A stretch of DNA of 10,900 nt from Candidatus Pelagibacter sp. (GCA_002692325.1 NZJU01000044.1:1-10900), one strand, 5' to 3'; counted from the stretch's first letter, positions 1-6,698 are shown. The notes: generated by a model from the letters alone, not told the origin. Numbers and translations: made by a program.

Positions 1-37
1 TTTTGATTTCTTTCTCAAATTCTAGGTAATTTTTCAT
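1..37 (-). CDS. accA: Acetyl-CoA carboxylase carboxyltransferase subunit alpha, N-terminal fragment
   Basis: Only the first 12 codons are in the window (ATG at 37-35, reading leftwards off the edge). They encode MKNYLEFEKEIK, which matches the usual AccA opening of the form M-x-x-Y-L-x-F-E-K. AccA is the alpha half of the carboxyltransferase that moves the carboxyl group from biotin-BCCP to acetyl-CoA, giving malonyl-CoA for fatty acid synthesis. The upstream minus-strand sequence holds a purine-rich AAAAGAAG stretch that could serve as ribosome binding site. The gene is divergent from glcB. The identification rests on a very short peptide, so it is probable rather than certain. Confidence 0.6.
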   Translation of the reverse strand, partial: MKNYLEFEKEIK

Positions 38-55
38 TATGCTTCTTTTAGCATA
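38..55 (-). other. Small inverted repeat directly upstream of the accA start codon
   Basis: On the minus strand TATGCT (55-50) and AGCATA (43-38) form a 6-bp stem around an AAAAGA loop, and the ATG of accA follows at once. The purine-rich ribosome-binding candidate lies in the loop and right arm. A stem this short is expected by chance in AT-rich DNA, so a translational role is only a possibility. Confidence 0.25.
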
Positions 56-107
56 TTTATAAATTTAATAGAAACTCATTTTAACGTTTTTTGTGCTTTT
101 TGAAATA

Positions 108-136
108 TTGACTCTTAAATTTGGCATAAGTAAGAT
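108..136 (+). promoter_or_regulatory. Sigma70-type promoter for glcB
   Basis: A TTGACT -35 hexamer (108-113) is separated by exactly 17 bases from a TAAGAT -10 hexamer (131-136), close to the housekeeping consensus. Transcription would start near 143 and leave a leader of only about 33 nt before the glcB ATG at 176. The -35 box contains a GANTC site (GACTC, 110-114), the CcrM methylation target in alphaproteobacteria. The leader has no Shine-Dalgarno sequence and no room for a riboswitch. Confidence 0.6.
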
Positions 137-175
137 TTATTTAATTGATAAAGTAAAATATTAAATATCTATAAA

Positions 176-2311
176 ATGATTAATAAAAATGACTTAAAAA
201 TAAGCCCCTTGTTATTTGACTTTGTCAACGATGAAGTATTGCCTGGAACTTCCTTAAAATCTAATAAATTTTGGGAGAATTTTTCGGATGTTATTCACGA
301 GCTTTCACCAATCAATAAGGACCTTATTAAAAAAAGAGAGGAAATCCAAAAAAAAATTAACGTGTGGCATAAGGACAATGCAGGTAAAGAATTCAAAAAA
401 GAAACATACCTAAAATTTTTAAAATCAATTTCTTATATAGTTGAGCAAGGAGAAGACTTTAAAATAAGTACATCTAATGTAGACGAAGAGATTTCGAAAA
501 TTGCGGGACCGCAACTTGTTGTGCCTGTAGATAATGCAAGGTACGCTTTAAACGCTGCTAATGCTCGATGGGGAAGTCTATACGATGCCATTTATGGAAC
601 TGACGTCTTAGAGGATCCAATTAAAAGTGGCTATAATCAAAATCGAGCTGAAAAAGTTGTTTCATATGTAAGAAATTTTCTTGATGAAATTTTTCCTTTA
701 AACACTGGAAGCTGGAAGGATATTGATAAAATAGAAGTTAGTGAAGACCAATTAATTTTTCGTAAAGGCAAAGAAATAGTAAAGTTGAAAGATCAATCTA
801 AATTTTTAGGATTTAATGGTGAAAAAAATAATCTTTCATCCATTCTACTAAAGAATAATAATCTTCATATCGATATTTTGATGGACCCTTATAATGAAAT
901 TGGCAAAAAAGATAAGGCAAATATTTCTGATATAATTATAGAGTCAGCCCTTTCGACAATTGTAGATAATGAAGATTCTGTAGCTGCAGTCGATGATATG
1001 GATAAAGTAAAATGTTACAGAAATTGGTTAGGATTAATGAAAGGTGATTTGGAAACTAGCTTTATTAAAAATGGAAAAAAAATTTTAAGAAAATTAAATG
1101 ATGACAGATATTATACATCTAAAGATGGCTCAAAAATTAAACTTCATGGTAGAGCCTTAATGCTGAATAGAAACGTTGGTCTTTTAATGACAAGTCCTTG
1201 TATTCTTTTAAGAGATAACTCTGAAATACCAGAGGGTATAATGGACACATTTATTTCTTCTCTTTGTGCGTTACACGATTTTAAAAATAAAAATAATTCT
1301 CGAACTAGATCTTTTTATATTGTTAAACCTAAGATGCATGGACCAGAGGAGGTTGCGTTTACAAATAAATTATTTGGGAAAGTTGAAGATGTGCTCAATG
1401 TTGAGAGAAATTCACTTAAAATAGGTATCATGGACGAAGAAAGAAGAACTACAGTAAATCTAAAAGAATGCATAAGAGCAGTTAAAGAAAGAATAGTTTT
1501 TATAAATACTGGCTTTTTAGATAGAACTGGAGATGAGATGCATACATCTTTTGAAGCTGGTCCAATGATTTTTAAAGGTGAAATGAAAAAATCTACTTGG
1601 TTAAATACTTATGAAGATTGGAATGTTGATATTGGTCTAAGTTGTGGCTTTTCTGGTAAAGCCCAGATTGGAAAAGGTATGTGGGCTATGCCTGATAAAA
1701 TGAGAGATATGATGAAACAGAAAATAAGTCACCCAAAATCAGGTGCAAATTGTGCATGGGTTCCATCTCCTACTGCTGCAACATTACACGCAACTCATTA
1801 CCATAAAATAAATGTTTTTAAAGAGCAGTCAAAAATCAAGCAGAGAAAAAAATCAAAATTAGAAAATTTGCTTGAAATACCTAGTGCTGATCGACCAAAT
1901 TGGTCTTTAGATGATATAAACAAAGAATTAGAAAATAATGCTCAAGGTATTTTAGGTTACGTAGTAAGATGGGTAGATCAAGGAATAGGTTGTTCAAAAG
2001 TTCCTGATGTAAATAATATTGGCTTGATGGAAGACAGAGCTACCTTGAGAATATCCTCTCAACATATGGCTAACTGGTTACATAATAAAATTTGTACAGA
2101 GGATCAAGTTTTAAAGATAATGAAAAAAATGGCTAATATCGTAGATGATCAAAATAAAAACGATCCTAATTATAAAAAAATGTCTGATGATTTCGAAAAT
2201 TCCAAAGCTTTTTCGGCAGCTTGTGATTTAGTCTTTCTAGGTAAAAATCAACCCTCAGGCTATACAGAACCTATTCTACACAGGAAAAGACTCGAAAAAA
2301 AATCTACTTAG
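176..2311 (+). CDS. glcB: Malate synthase G
   Basis: Condenses glyoxylate with acetyl-CoA to give malate and CoA in the cytosol, the second step of the glyoxylate bypass and of glycolate use. At 711 aa it matches the long monomeric G isoform (E. coli about 723 aa). Visible family motifs: an N-terminal segment [20 protein letters not shown] (111-130); the Arg-containing [15 protein letters not shown] (375-389); GIMDEERRT (417-425) with the acidic metal ligand; [21 protein letters not shown] (442-462) with the Asp of TGDE as the second Mg ligand; and [19 protein letters not shown] (617-635), whose Asp620 corresponds to the catalytic base. The start codon agrees with the family N-terminus, although no Shine-Dalgarno is visible. 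It converges on recR and shares its last 8 bases with it, leaving no room for an intergenic terminator. No glycine riboswitch precedes it (see findings). Confidence 0.96.
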   Translation: MINKNDLKISPLLFDFVNDEVLPGTSLKSNKFWENFSDVIHELSPINKDLIKKREEIQKKINVWHKDNAGKEFKKETYLKFLKSISYIVEQGEDFKISTSNVDEEISKIAGPQLVVPVDNARYALNAANARWGSLYDAIYGTDVLEDPIKSGYNQNRAEKVVSYVRNFLDEIFPLNTGSWKDIDKIEVSEDQLIFRKGKEIVKLKDQSKFLGFNGEKNNLSSILLKNNNLHIDILMDPYNEIGKKDKANISDIIIESALSTIVDNEDSVAAVDDMDKVKCYRNWLGLMKGDLETSFIKNGKKILRKLNDDRYYTSKDGSKIKLHGRALMLNRNVGLLMTSPCILLRDNSEIPEGIMDTFISSLCALHDFKNKNNSRTRSFYIVKPKMHGPEEVAFTNKLFGKVEDVLNVERNSLKIGIMDEERRTTVNLKECIRAVKERIVFINTGFLDRTGDEMHTSFEAGPMIFKGEMKKSTWLNTYEDWNVDIGLSCGFSGKAQIGKGMWAMPDKMRDMMKQKISHPKSGANCAWVPSPTAATLHATHYHKINVFKEQSKIKQRKKSKLENLLEIPSADRPNWSLDDINKELENNAQGILGYVVRWVDQGIGCSKVPDVNNIGLMEDRATLRISSQHMANWLHNKICTEDQVLKIMKKMANIVDDQNKNDPNYKKMSDDFENSKAFSAACDLVFLGKNQPSGYTEPILHRKRLEKKST

Positions 2312-2909
2312 AAGTTACTGGAATTCTATTTTTAAAAGCTGAATAAAGAGTACCATCGTCTAATTGCTCAATTTCTCCTCCGACTGGTAGGCCTTGAGCT
2401 AATTTGGTTATTTTGATTTTATCATTTTTTATCATATCCTCAATGTAATGAGCTGTTGTTTGCCCCTCTATTGTAGCACTTGTTGCTATGATAACTTCCT
2501 TTAAACTATTTTTTTTTATTCTTTTTAATAAAGAATTAATTAACAAATTATTTTCTTCGTATTTTTCAGAAGAATTAAGAGTTCCTCCCAAGATATGAAA
2601 GTAACCCTTGAAGATGTTGGCTGAGTCTATTACCCACATATCAGCTAAACTCTCAACAACACAAATTTTATCGAATTCATGATTAGTTTCACATATGCAG
2701 TTGTTATCAATAATATTTAAGTTCCCGCAATTAGGACATCTAACTACATTTTTATATATTTTAGCAAGATTTTTTGCTAAAGGTTTCACTATATTTTCTT
2801 TATTATTAATTAATTTTAAAATAATTCTTTTAGCTGACTTTGGTCCCAAGCCCGGTAATTTTGCAAATTGTTTTATCAAATCTTCAACTTCTGGAATATG
2901 ATTTTTCAT
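2304..2909 (-). CDS. recR: Recombination mediator protein RecR
   Basis: RecR works with RecO (and RecF) to load RecA onto SSB-coated single-stranded DNA at gaps. The 201-aa product has the full family architecture: a helix-hairpin-helix around [11 protein letters not shown] (18-28), a C4 zinc finger with Cys58, Cys61, Cys71 and Cys73, a Toprim domain ([12 protein letters not shown] at 84-95, GYFHILGG at 102-109, [15 protein letters not shown] at 142-155), and the C-terminal [16 protein letters not shown] block (173-188). Length is normal. It is the last gene of the dnaX-ybaB-recR unit: its ATG overlaps the ybaB TGA (ATGA), suggesting translational coupling. Its 3' end overlaps glcB on the opposite strand by 8 bases. 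Confidence 0.95.
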   Translation of the reverse strand: MKNHIPEVEDLIKQFAKLPGLGPKSAKRIILKLINNKENIVKPLAKNLAKIYKNVVRCPNCGNLNIIDNNCICETNHEFDKICVVESLADMWVIDSANIFKGYFHILGGTLNSSEKYEENNLLINSLLKRIKKNSLKEVIIATSATIEGQTTAHYIEDMIKNDKIKITKLAQGLPVGGEIEQLDDGTLYSAFKNRIPVTSK

Positions 2910-3229
2910 TTAAAAGGAAAATTTAAATCCCCTGGCAGATTTATTCCCCCGGTTATTTTAGATATTTCTTCATTTGATTTTTTTTTCAAATTATCTTTAG
3001 CGCTGTTGTACGCTGCAATAATAAGATCTAATAGTATTTCAGTTTTTTCATTTTTTGCCTCATCGCTTAAAATTATTGACTTTATCTCATAGTCCCCATT
3101 AAGAGTTAGCTTTACAAGATTTCCTCCGGAAGTTCCTTCTACTTCAATACTTTTCATATTGTTCTGAACAGCTTTGAATTTTTCTTGCATTTCTTTAGCT
3201 TTTTTTAACATATCAGAAAAATCAGCCAT
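2906..3229 (-). CDS. ybaB: YbaB/EbfC family nucleoid-associated DNA-binding protein
   Basis: Small (107 aa) dimeric DNA-binding protein of the YbaB/EbfC family, thought to help organise the nucleoid. The N-terminus MADFSDMLKKAKEMQEKFKAVQ is the typical amphipathic helix. The middle has the conserved pattern (VEGTSGGNLVKLTLNGDYEIKSI, about 30-52), and the protein ends in the Gly/Pro-rich tail GGINLPGDLNFPF. A good ribosome binding site, GAGGA, lies within the end of dnaX just before the ATG, and the first 8 bases overlap the dnaX stop region. The dnaX-ybaB-recR order is conserved across many bacteria, which supports both the call and a shared role in DNA maintenance; the precise function remains poorly defined even in model species. 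Confidence 0.93.
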   Translation of the reverse strand: MADFSDMLKKAKEMQEKFKAVQNNMKSIEVEGTSGGNLVKLTLNGDYEIKSIILSDEAKNEKTEILLDLIIAAYNSAKDNLKKKSNEEISKITGGINLPGDLNFPFK

Positions 3230-4886
3230 TATTGTCCTCTTCTATATTGTCCACCATAACATCTGGAAAATGGTTAGATATATTTTTAAATATTTTGTCA
3301 TTTTTAAAATTCAATATTTCCTCTTTTTCTTTATCTTTTTTTTTTTGATATATTGTTTTTTCTCCCTTTGATTTACTCAAAGATATTATCCATCTTTTTC
3401 CTGTCCAAAGTAATAATTTTTCTGTGAGGTTTTTTATAAAATTTTTATTTAAATTTTCATTAAAGCCAACATCAATTTTACCTTCAGAAAAACTCACTAA
3501 ACTTATATTTCTTTCAAGGTCAAATTTAAGTTCTAATTCATTTTCTTTTGCGCAAAGACTGATAAGGTCATTAAGGCTTGAAACCTTCGGATCGGAATTA
3601 TCAGCTTTTCGTTCTTTTTCTAAATTCAAATCAGTTTGAATTTGATCGGTATTTTTTAATTGTTTTTTTGACTCAGATGAATTTTTACTGTCATTATTTT
3701 TGAATTTGTTAAGCTGATTATTTAAATCAAAATTTAAATTTTTTTTTTCAAAGGTTTGGTTCAAATTTAAATCTACATCTGTTACGTGCATAAGTTGAAT
3801 TAGGTACATTTCCAAAGCGACTAGTTCATTTGATAAAATTTTAATATCTTCTAAGGTTTTGACTGTAAGTTGCCAAAATATACCAATATCTTGAAAGCTC
3901 ATTTTGCCTGATATGTCGTTAATAATATTTACCTCATGTTTTTGAATATTTGGATCGTTATCAACATTACCTAAACTTTTACATCTGCTGATAAGGTGTA
4001 AGATTTCCAATATTTGATTTAAAAATATTTTTGGATCAATTCCATCTTCGTTTAAATTATTTAAACCCGATATAACTTTTTTTTCTTCCCCGACCAATAC
4101 ATTTTCAAACAAGCTTAAAAGTTTTCCTCTATCGGCAATTCCTAACATGTCACGAATTTCTTGCTCATTTACGGTGCCGCCTTCACTTATATTCTGCGTT
4201 AATAAAGCTCTGTCCAATAGAGAAATTGCGTCTCGCACTGACCCTTCAGAAGCTTTAGCGATAAGTTTGAGAGCTTCTTCAGAAATTTTCCCTTTTTCAA
4301 TTTGTAATATTTTGTTTAAATGTTCTAGTAATTTTTCAAACGAAACTCTTTTTAAGTCAAATCTTTGACATCTAGATAAAATTGTAACTGGAATTTTTTT
4401 AACCTCTGTGGTTGCTAATATAAACTTTAAACTCGGCGGTGGCTCCTCTAAAGTTTTTAGCAAACCGTTAAAAGCTTGCTTTGAAAGCATATGAGCTTCA
4501 TCAATGATAAATATTTTATATTTAGCACTTGTAGGACTATATTTTGAATTTTCAATTAATTCTCTTACATCATCAATTCCTGTTTTGGAGGCTGCATCCA
4601 TTTCTAAAATGTCCATATGATTAGAATTAATAATTTCAGAGCAATGACAATATTCTCCAGTTTTACATTTTTCTCCTTTAGAAAAATCATTGCTACAGTT
4701 CAGAGCTTTAGCAATTAATCTCGCAGTTGTGGTTTTTCCTACACCTCTGATTCCTGTAAGTAAGTATGCGTTTGGAGTTTTATTAAGTTTTATTGCATTG
4801 GTAATAGTTTGTGCCATAGCCTCTTGGCCGATTAAATCTTTAAATTCTTGTGGTCTGTATTTAAGTGCTAGAATTTTATTTGTCAT
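3222..4886 (-). CDS. dnaX: DNA polymerase III subunits tau/gamma
   Basis: Clamp-loader ATPase of the replicative polymerase; tau also bridges polymerase cores and helicase. I place the start at 4886 (MTNKILALKYRPQEF, the standard family opening), giving 554 aa. An ATG at 4922 is in frame but lies inside the SRP RNA. Visible: Walker A GIRGVGKT (45-52), zinc-binding Cys64, Cys74, Cys80 and Cys82, Walker B FIIDEAH (126-132), the arginine-finger SRC motif (171-173), sensor 2 SEGSVRDAISLLDRAL (213-228), and an oligomerisation domain III to about residue 368. A Lys/Asn/Ser-rich linker (about 370-450) and a short C-terminal tau region follow. An A10 tract at the start of the linker may generate a gamma form (see findings). 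Another tract, A11, occurs near the C-terminus (3336-3346). It is translationally linked to ybaB by an 8-base overlap. Confidence 0.95.
   Translation of the reverse strand: MTNKILALKYRPQEFKDLIGQEAMAQTITNAIKLNKTPNAYLLTGIRGVGKTTTARLIAKALNCSNDFSKGEKCKTGEYCHCSEIINSNHMDILEMDAASKTGIDDVRELIENSKYSPTSAKYKIFIIDEAHMLSKQAFNGLLKTLEEPPPSLKFILATTEVKKIPVTILSRCQRFDLKRVSFEKLLEHLNKILQIEKGKISEEALKLIAKASEGSVRDAISLLDRALLTQNISEGGTVNEQEIRDMLGIADRGKLLSLFENVLVGEEKKVISGLNNLNEDGIDPKIFLNQILEILHLISRCKSLGNVDNDPNIQKHEVNIINDISGKMSFQDIGIFWQLTVKTLEDIKILSNELVALEMYLIQLMHVTDVDLNLNQTFEKKNLNFDLNNQLNKFKNNDSKNSSESKKQLKNTDQIQTDLNLEKERKADNSDPKVSSLNDLISLCAKENELELKFDLERNISLVSFSEGKIDVGFNENLNKNFIKNLTEKLLLWTGKRWIISLSKSKGEKTIYQKKKDKEKEEILNFKNDKIFKNISNHFPDVMVDNIEEDNNG
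3739..3748 (-). other. A10 homopolymer in dnaX, candidate slippage site
   Basis: The minus strand reads GAA AAA AAA AAT across codons 380-383, just after domain III. A -1 ribosomal shift or one added A gives KFKF then TGA, a product of about 386 aa. Loss of one A gives an immediate TAA. Both outcomes would yield a gamma-like protein. Only the sequence layout is seen; use of the site is inference. Confidence 0.35.
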
Positions 4887-4892
4887 TTTAAA

Positions 4893-4982
4893 GAGGCAGG
4901 CAACAACCTGAATAATTATCAATACGGCTGCTTCTTTTCAGACCTGACCGGGTTAATGAAACATCCACCTGATGCCAACCTC
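4893..4982 (-). ncRNA. ffs: Signal recognition particle RNA (4.5S, small bacterial type)
   Basis: RNA component of the SRP, which pairs with Ffh to target nascent membrane proteins to FtsY and SecYEG. The minus strand contains the near-invariant domain IV core at 4949-4926: GGTCAGGTC, a short apical loop, then GAAGCAGCC. The two internal-loop strands are intact. The apical loop reads U-GAAA-A instead of the common C-GGAA-G, still a GNRA tetraloop. The ends pair: GAGG (4982-4979) with CCTC (4896-4893) and GGC (4976-4974) with GCC (4901-4899). The length of about 90 nt suits the Alu-less bacterial form. The 5' end is set by a TATAAT box whose expected start falls on G4982. The 3' end lies about 6 nt before the dnaX ATG, with no separate terminator. 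The exact ends are approximate. Confidence 0.9.
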
Positions 4983-4988
4983 AAAATT

Positions 4989-5018
4989 ATTATACCAAGA
5001 TAGTATAAAACACCACAA
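4989..5018 (-). promoter_or_regulatory. Promoter for ffs (and probably the dnaX unit)
   Basis: On the minus strand a perfect TATAAT -10 (4994-4989) lies 18 bases downstream of TTGTGG (5018-5013), a 4/6 match to the -35 consensus. The predicted start is G4982, exactly where the SRP RNA terminal stem begins. A second -10-like hexamer, TATACT (5007-5002), lies just upstream. No other promoter is apparent before dnaX, so this one probably drives both. Confidence 0.6.
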
Positions 5019-5039
5019 GTGCTGATTTTAAATTTGTGG
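5013..5039 (-). terminator. Weak hairpin after pheA, possible terminator
   Basis: Starting two bases after the pheA stop codon, the minus strand has CCACAA (5039-5034), a 15-base loop, and TTGTGG (5018-5013), followed by TGTTTTATA. The 6-bp stem and interrupted T-tract make it a weak intrinsic terminator candidate at best. Its right arm coincides with the proposed -35 box of ffs. Confidence 0.35.
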
Positions 5040-5040
5040 A

Positions 5041-5877
5041 CTAAATTCTCCTATAATTAGAAGCTTCATAAACCCCAAGAATGTCCAAGCTTTGAGTATG
5101 AAAACCCAGTTCCTCTAATGCAATCTGTACTCTTTTCTCCTCAAGATGACCCTCAAAGTCTAAATAAAAGTTCGCTTGATCAAAAGTATTCCTTACTGAA
5201 AAACTCTCAAGTTTTGTCATATTGATCTGATTAGTAGCAAATCCACCTAAACATTTATATAAAGCCGAGGGAACACTTTTTAATCTAAAAATACAAGAAG
5301 TAATAAATGTTTTTTCTTTGTTATAAGTAGGTTGTTGAATATCTTTTCCCATAATTAAAAATCTTGTTACATTTCCCTTTTCATCCTCAATATTTTTTTT
5401 CAATATTTTTAAATTATAAATTTTAGCAGAAAGATCTGAGGCAATAGCTGCAATATTTTTATCTTTATTCGATGCTAAATCTTTTGCAGATCCTGCTGTA
5501 TCAGCTGAAATAATTGTTTTAAATTTATTTTTAATTATAATTTTTTGACACTGGCCTATAGCTTGTGCGTGACTTCTTACAAATTCTATATCCTCAATTT
5601 TTGCGTTTGGTAAAGATAAAAGGTTATGCTGAACATTTTGAAAATGTTCAGCATAAATTTGCAATTTATATTTTGGTAACAAATAATGAATATCAGCAAC
5701 TCTGCCAGCTAAAGAATTTTCTATAGGTATAATTATTTTATAAGAAGGATCTTCATAAGCAAGCTTGAAAGTTTCTTCAAATGTAATACATGTTTTAATC
5801 TCAGCATCCCTGTAAAGTTCTTTTGCTGCGATATGAGAATATGCGCCAAGTTCTCCTTGAAAAGCAATTTTAGACAT
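5041..5877 (-). CDS. pheA: Prephenate dehydratase (monofunctional, with ACT domain)
   Basis: Converts prephenate to phenylpyruvate, the committed step to phenylalanine, in the cytosol. The 278-aa protein has the catalytic domain (FQGELGAYSH 6-15, IPIENSLAGRV 50-60, SHAQAIGQCQ 102-111, ADTAGSAKDLA 125-135, and the NVTRF motif at 169-173 with the catalytic Thr-Arg-Phe). It then has a regulatory ACT domain (about 188-272) with the ALYKCLGGFATNQINMTKLES segment, corresponding to the GALxxxL and ESRP phenylalanine-binding motifs, so feedback inhibition is likely. There is no fused chorismate mutase, as is usual in alphaproteobacteria. The ATG directly follows the kdsB TAG with no gap, implying co-transcription. 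Codons 74-85 contain a perfect 33-nt inverted repeat (see findings). A weak hairpin follows the stop. Confidence 0.95.
   Translation of the reverse strand: MSKIAFQGELGAYSHIAAKELYRDAEIKTCITFEETFKLAYEDPSYKIIIPIENSLAGRVADIHYLLPKYKLQIYAEHFQNVQHNLLSLPNAKIEDIEFVRSHAQAIGQCQKIIIKNKFKTIISADTAGSAKDLASNKDKNIAAIASDLSAKIYNLKILKKNIEDEKGNVTRFLIMGKDIQQPTYNKEKTFITSCIFRLKSVPSALYKCLGGFATNQINMTKLESFSVRNTFDQANFYLDFEGHLEEKRVQIALEELGFHTQSLDILGVYEASNYRRI
5624..5656. repeat. Perfect inverted repeat, 16-bp arms, inside pheA
   Basis: TTATGCTGAACATTTT (5624-5639) is followed by a single G (5640) and then by its exact reverse complement AAAATGTTCAGCATAA (5641-5656). In the pheA mRNA this can fold into a stem of about 14 bp with a 5-nt UUCAA loop. 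It encodes residues 74-85 (Y-A-E-H-F-Q-N-V-Q-H-N region), which still fit the prephenate dehydratase family pattern, so it is not an insertion. I found no second copy in the window. Confidence 0.9.
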
Positions 5878-6612
5878 CTATTTTTCTTTCATTAGTAATC
5901 TTATTTTTTCTATATCTTCTTTAGTATCAACGCTGAGTGGAAATGAATTTATATATCCGACACTAATTTTCATTTTATTTTCTAAAGCCCGCATTTGCTC
6001 CAAGTTTCTGCTTATCTCTAAATTGGTTCTCTTTAAGTTTACATACCTTAATAAAGCTTCAAATGTAAAGGCATAAATTCCAATATGGTGATAGATGTTT
6101 TCATTTGAAGTATCGTTTGTTATTCTAAAAAAATCTATTGCATTTGAAAAAATTCCTTGATTAATCTCAAATTTAGTTTTTACTTTAACAATATTTTTGT
6201 CTTTGATTTCTTTGTTTTCAATTTTACTGGCCAATGTCGCTATTTCATTTTTTCTCTTCAACATTTGGTTGGCTAATAGTATAATGGATTCTGAGTCAAT
6301 ATTAGGCATATCTCCCTGTAGATTTATTATTATTTCAGGTTTAGAATCAAATTTTTTTTCAACAGCTTCGAAAATTCTATCCGTTCCAGTTGGATGATTA
6401 GTTCGAGTTAAAATAGCACTCCCGCCATTTTTTTTTATCAATTCTTCTATAGCTTTATCTGGTGTGGCAACAAAAACTTCTCCGACTTCCGAATTAACTG
6501 CTTTTTCATAAACATGTAGTATCATTTCCTTATTGTTTATTAAGCTTAAGGGCTTGTTAGGTAATCTCTCAGCAGAAAGTCTTGATGGAATAATTACGGC
6601 GATTTTAGTCAT
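5878..6612 (-). CDS. kdsB: 3-deoxy-manno-octulosonate cytidylyltransferase (CMP-KDO synthetase)
   Basis: Activates KDO with CTP to form CMP-KDO for attachment to lipid A in the cytosol, which implies an LPS-bearing outer membrane. I choose the ATG at 6612 (MTKIAVIIPSR), giving 244 aa and matching family starts, over an in-frame ATG at 6627 that lies within a hairpin. Motifs: PSRLSAERLPNKPL nucleotide loop (9-22), HPTGTDRIFEA (73-83), NLQGDMPNID (97-106) with the metal-binding Asp101, IYHHIGIYAF (173-182), RNLEQMRALENKMKI (202-216) and VDTKEDIE (228-235). The QGDxP variant with a hydrophobic residue in place of Glu is, as I recall, usual in alphaproteobacterial KdsB. It is co-directional with pheA (TAG then ATG) and divergent from the cytochrome c gene. 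Confidence 0.94.
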   Translation of the reverse strand: MTKIAVIIPSRLSAERLPNKPLSLINNKEMILHVYEKAVNSEVGEVFVATPDKAIEELIKKNGGSAILTRTNHPTGTDRIFEAVEKKFDSKPEIIINLQGDMPNIDSESIILLANQMLKRKNEIATLASKIENKEIKDKNIVKVKTKFEINQGIFSNAIDFFRITNDTSNENIYHHIGIYAFTFEALLRYVNLKRTNLEISRNLEQMRALENKMKISVGYINSFPLSVDTKEDIEKIRLLMKEK

Positions 6613-6617
6613 ATAAA

Positions 6618-6634
6618 TGCGTCTCATGGACGCA
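6618..6634. promoter_or_regulatory. GC-rich hairpin/palindrome at the kdsB 5' end
   Basis: TGCGTC (6618-6623), loop TCATG, GACGCA (6629-6634): a 6-bp perfect inverted repeat with an unusually GC-rich stem for this DNA. In the kdsB transcript it ends 5 nt before the preferred ATG. On the plus strand an A-run follows, and on the minus strand a T-run precedes it, so it is not an intrinsic terminator in either direction. It could be an operator in the divergent kdsB/cytochrome gap or a translational hairpin. Confidence 0.4.
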
Positions 6635-6651
6635 AAAAAAGTTGTTAAATT

Positions 6652-6681
6652 TTGTTTTTTTTTTAAAAACTAGTGTTATAC
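6652..6681 (+). promoter_or_regulatory. Possible promoter for the cytochrome c gene
   Basis: TTGTTT (6652-6657) and TTATAC (6676-6681) are separated by 18 bases, with the ATG at 6699. Both hexamers are imperfect. The -10 region GTTATAC reads GTATAAC on the other strand, so the same spot could also serve kdsB. This is a weak call made because a divergent gene needs a promoter in this 86-base gap. Confidence 0.3.
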
Positions 6682-6698
6682 CCTTACCTTATCAACTT

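Noticed and set aside
2760..2781. 8-bp inverted repeat TTTAGCAA/TTGCTAAA in recR
   Set aside because: It encodes an LAKNLAK helix and is within the range expected by chance in AT-rich coding DNA.
2695..3092. Plus-strand open frames opposite recR and ybaB (also opposite dnaX, kdsB and argF)
   Set aside because: They are antisense shadows of well-supported genes, are rich in Phe/Ile/Leu from reversed Lys/Asn codons, and have no recognisable domains.
4887..4922. Upstream in-frame ATG at 4922 extending dnaX by 12 residues
   Set aside because: The extra codons lie inside the SRP RNA 3' half, and the added residues (MIIIQVVACLFK) have no counterpart in DnaX; family proteins start at the MTNKILALKYRPQEF position.
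6642..6698. Upstream in-frame ATG at 6642 for the cytochrome c gene
   Set aside because: The extra 19 residues come from the T-rich divergent promoter gap, and the ATG at 6699 gives the standard CycM-like N-terminus directly before the membrane anchor.
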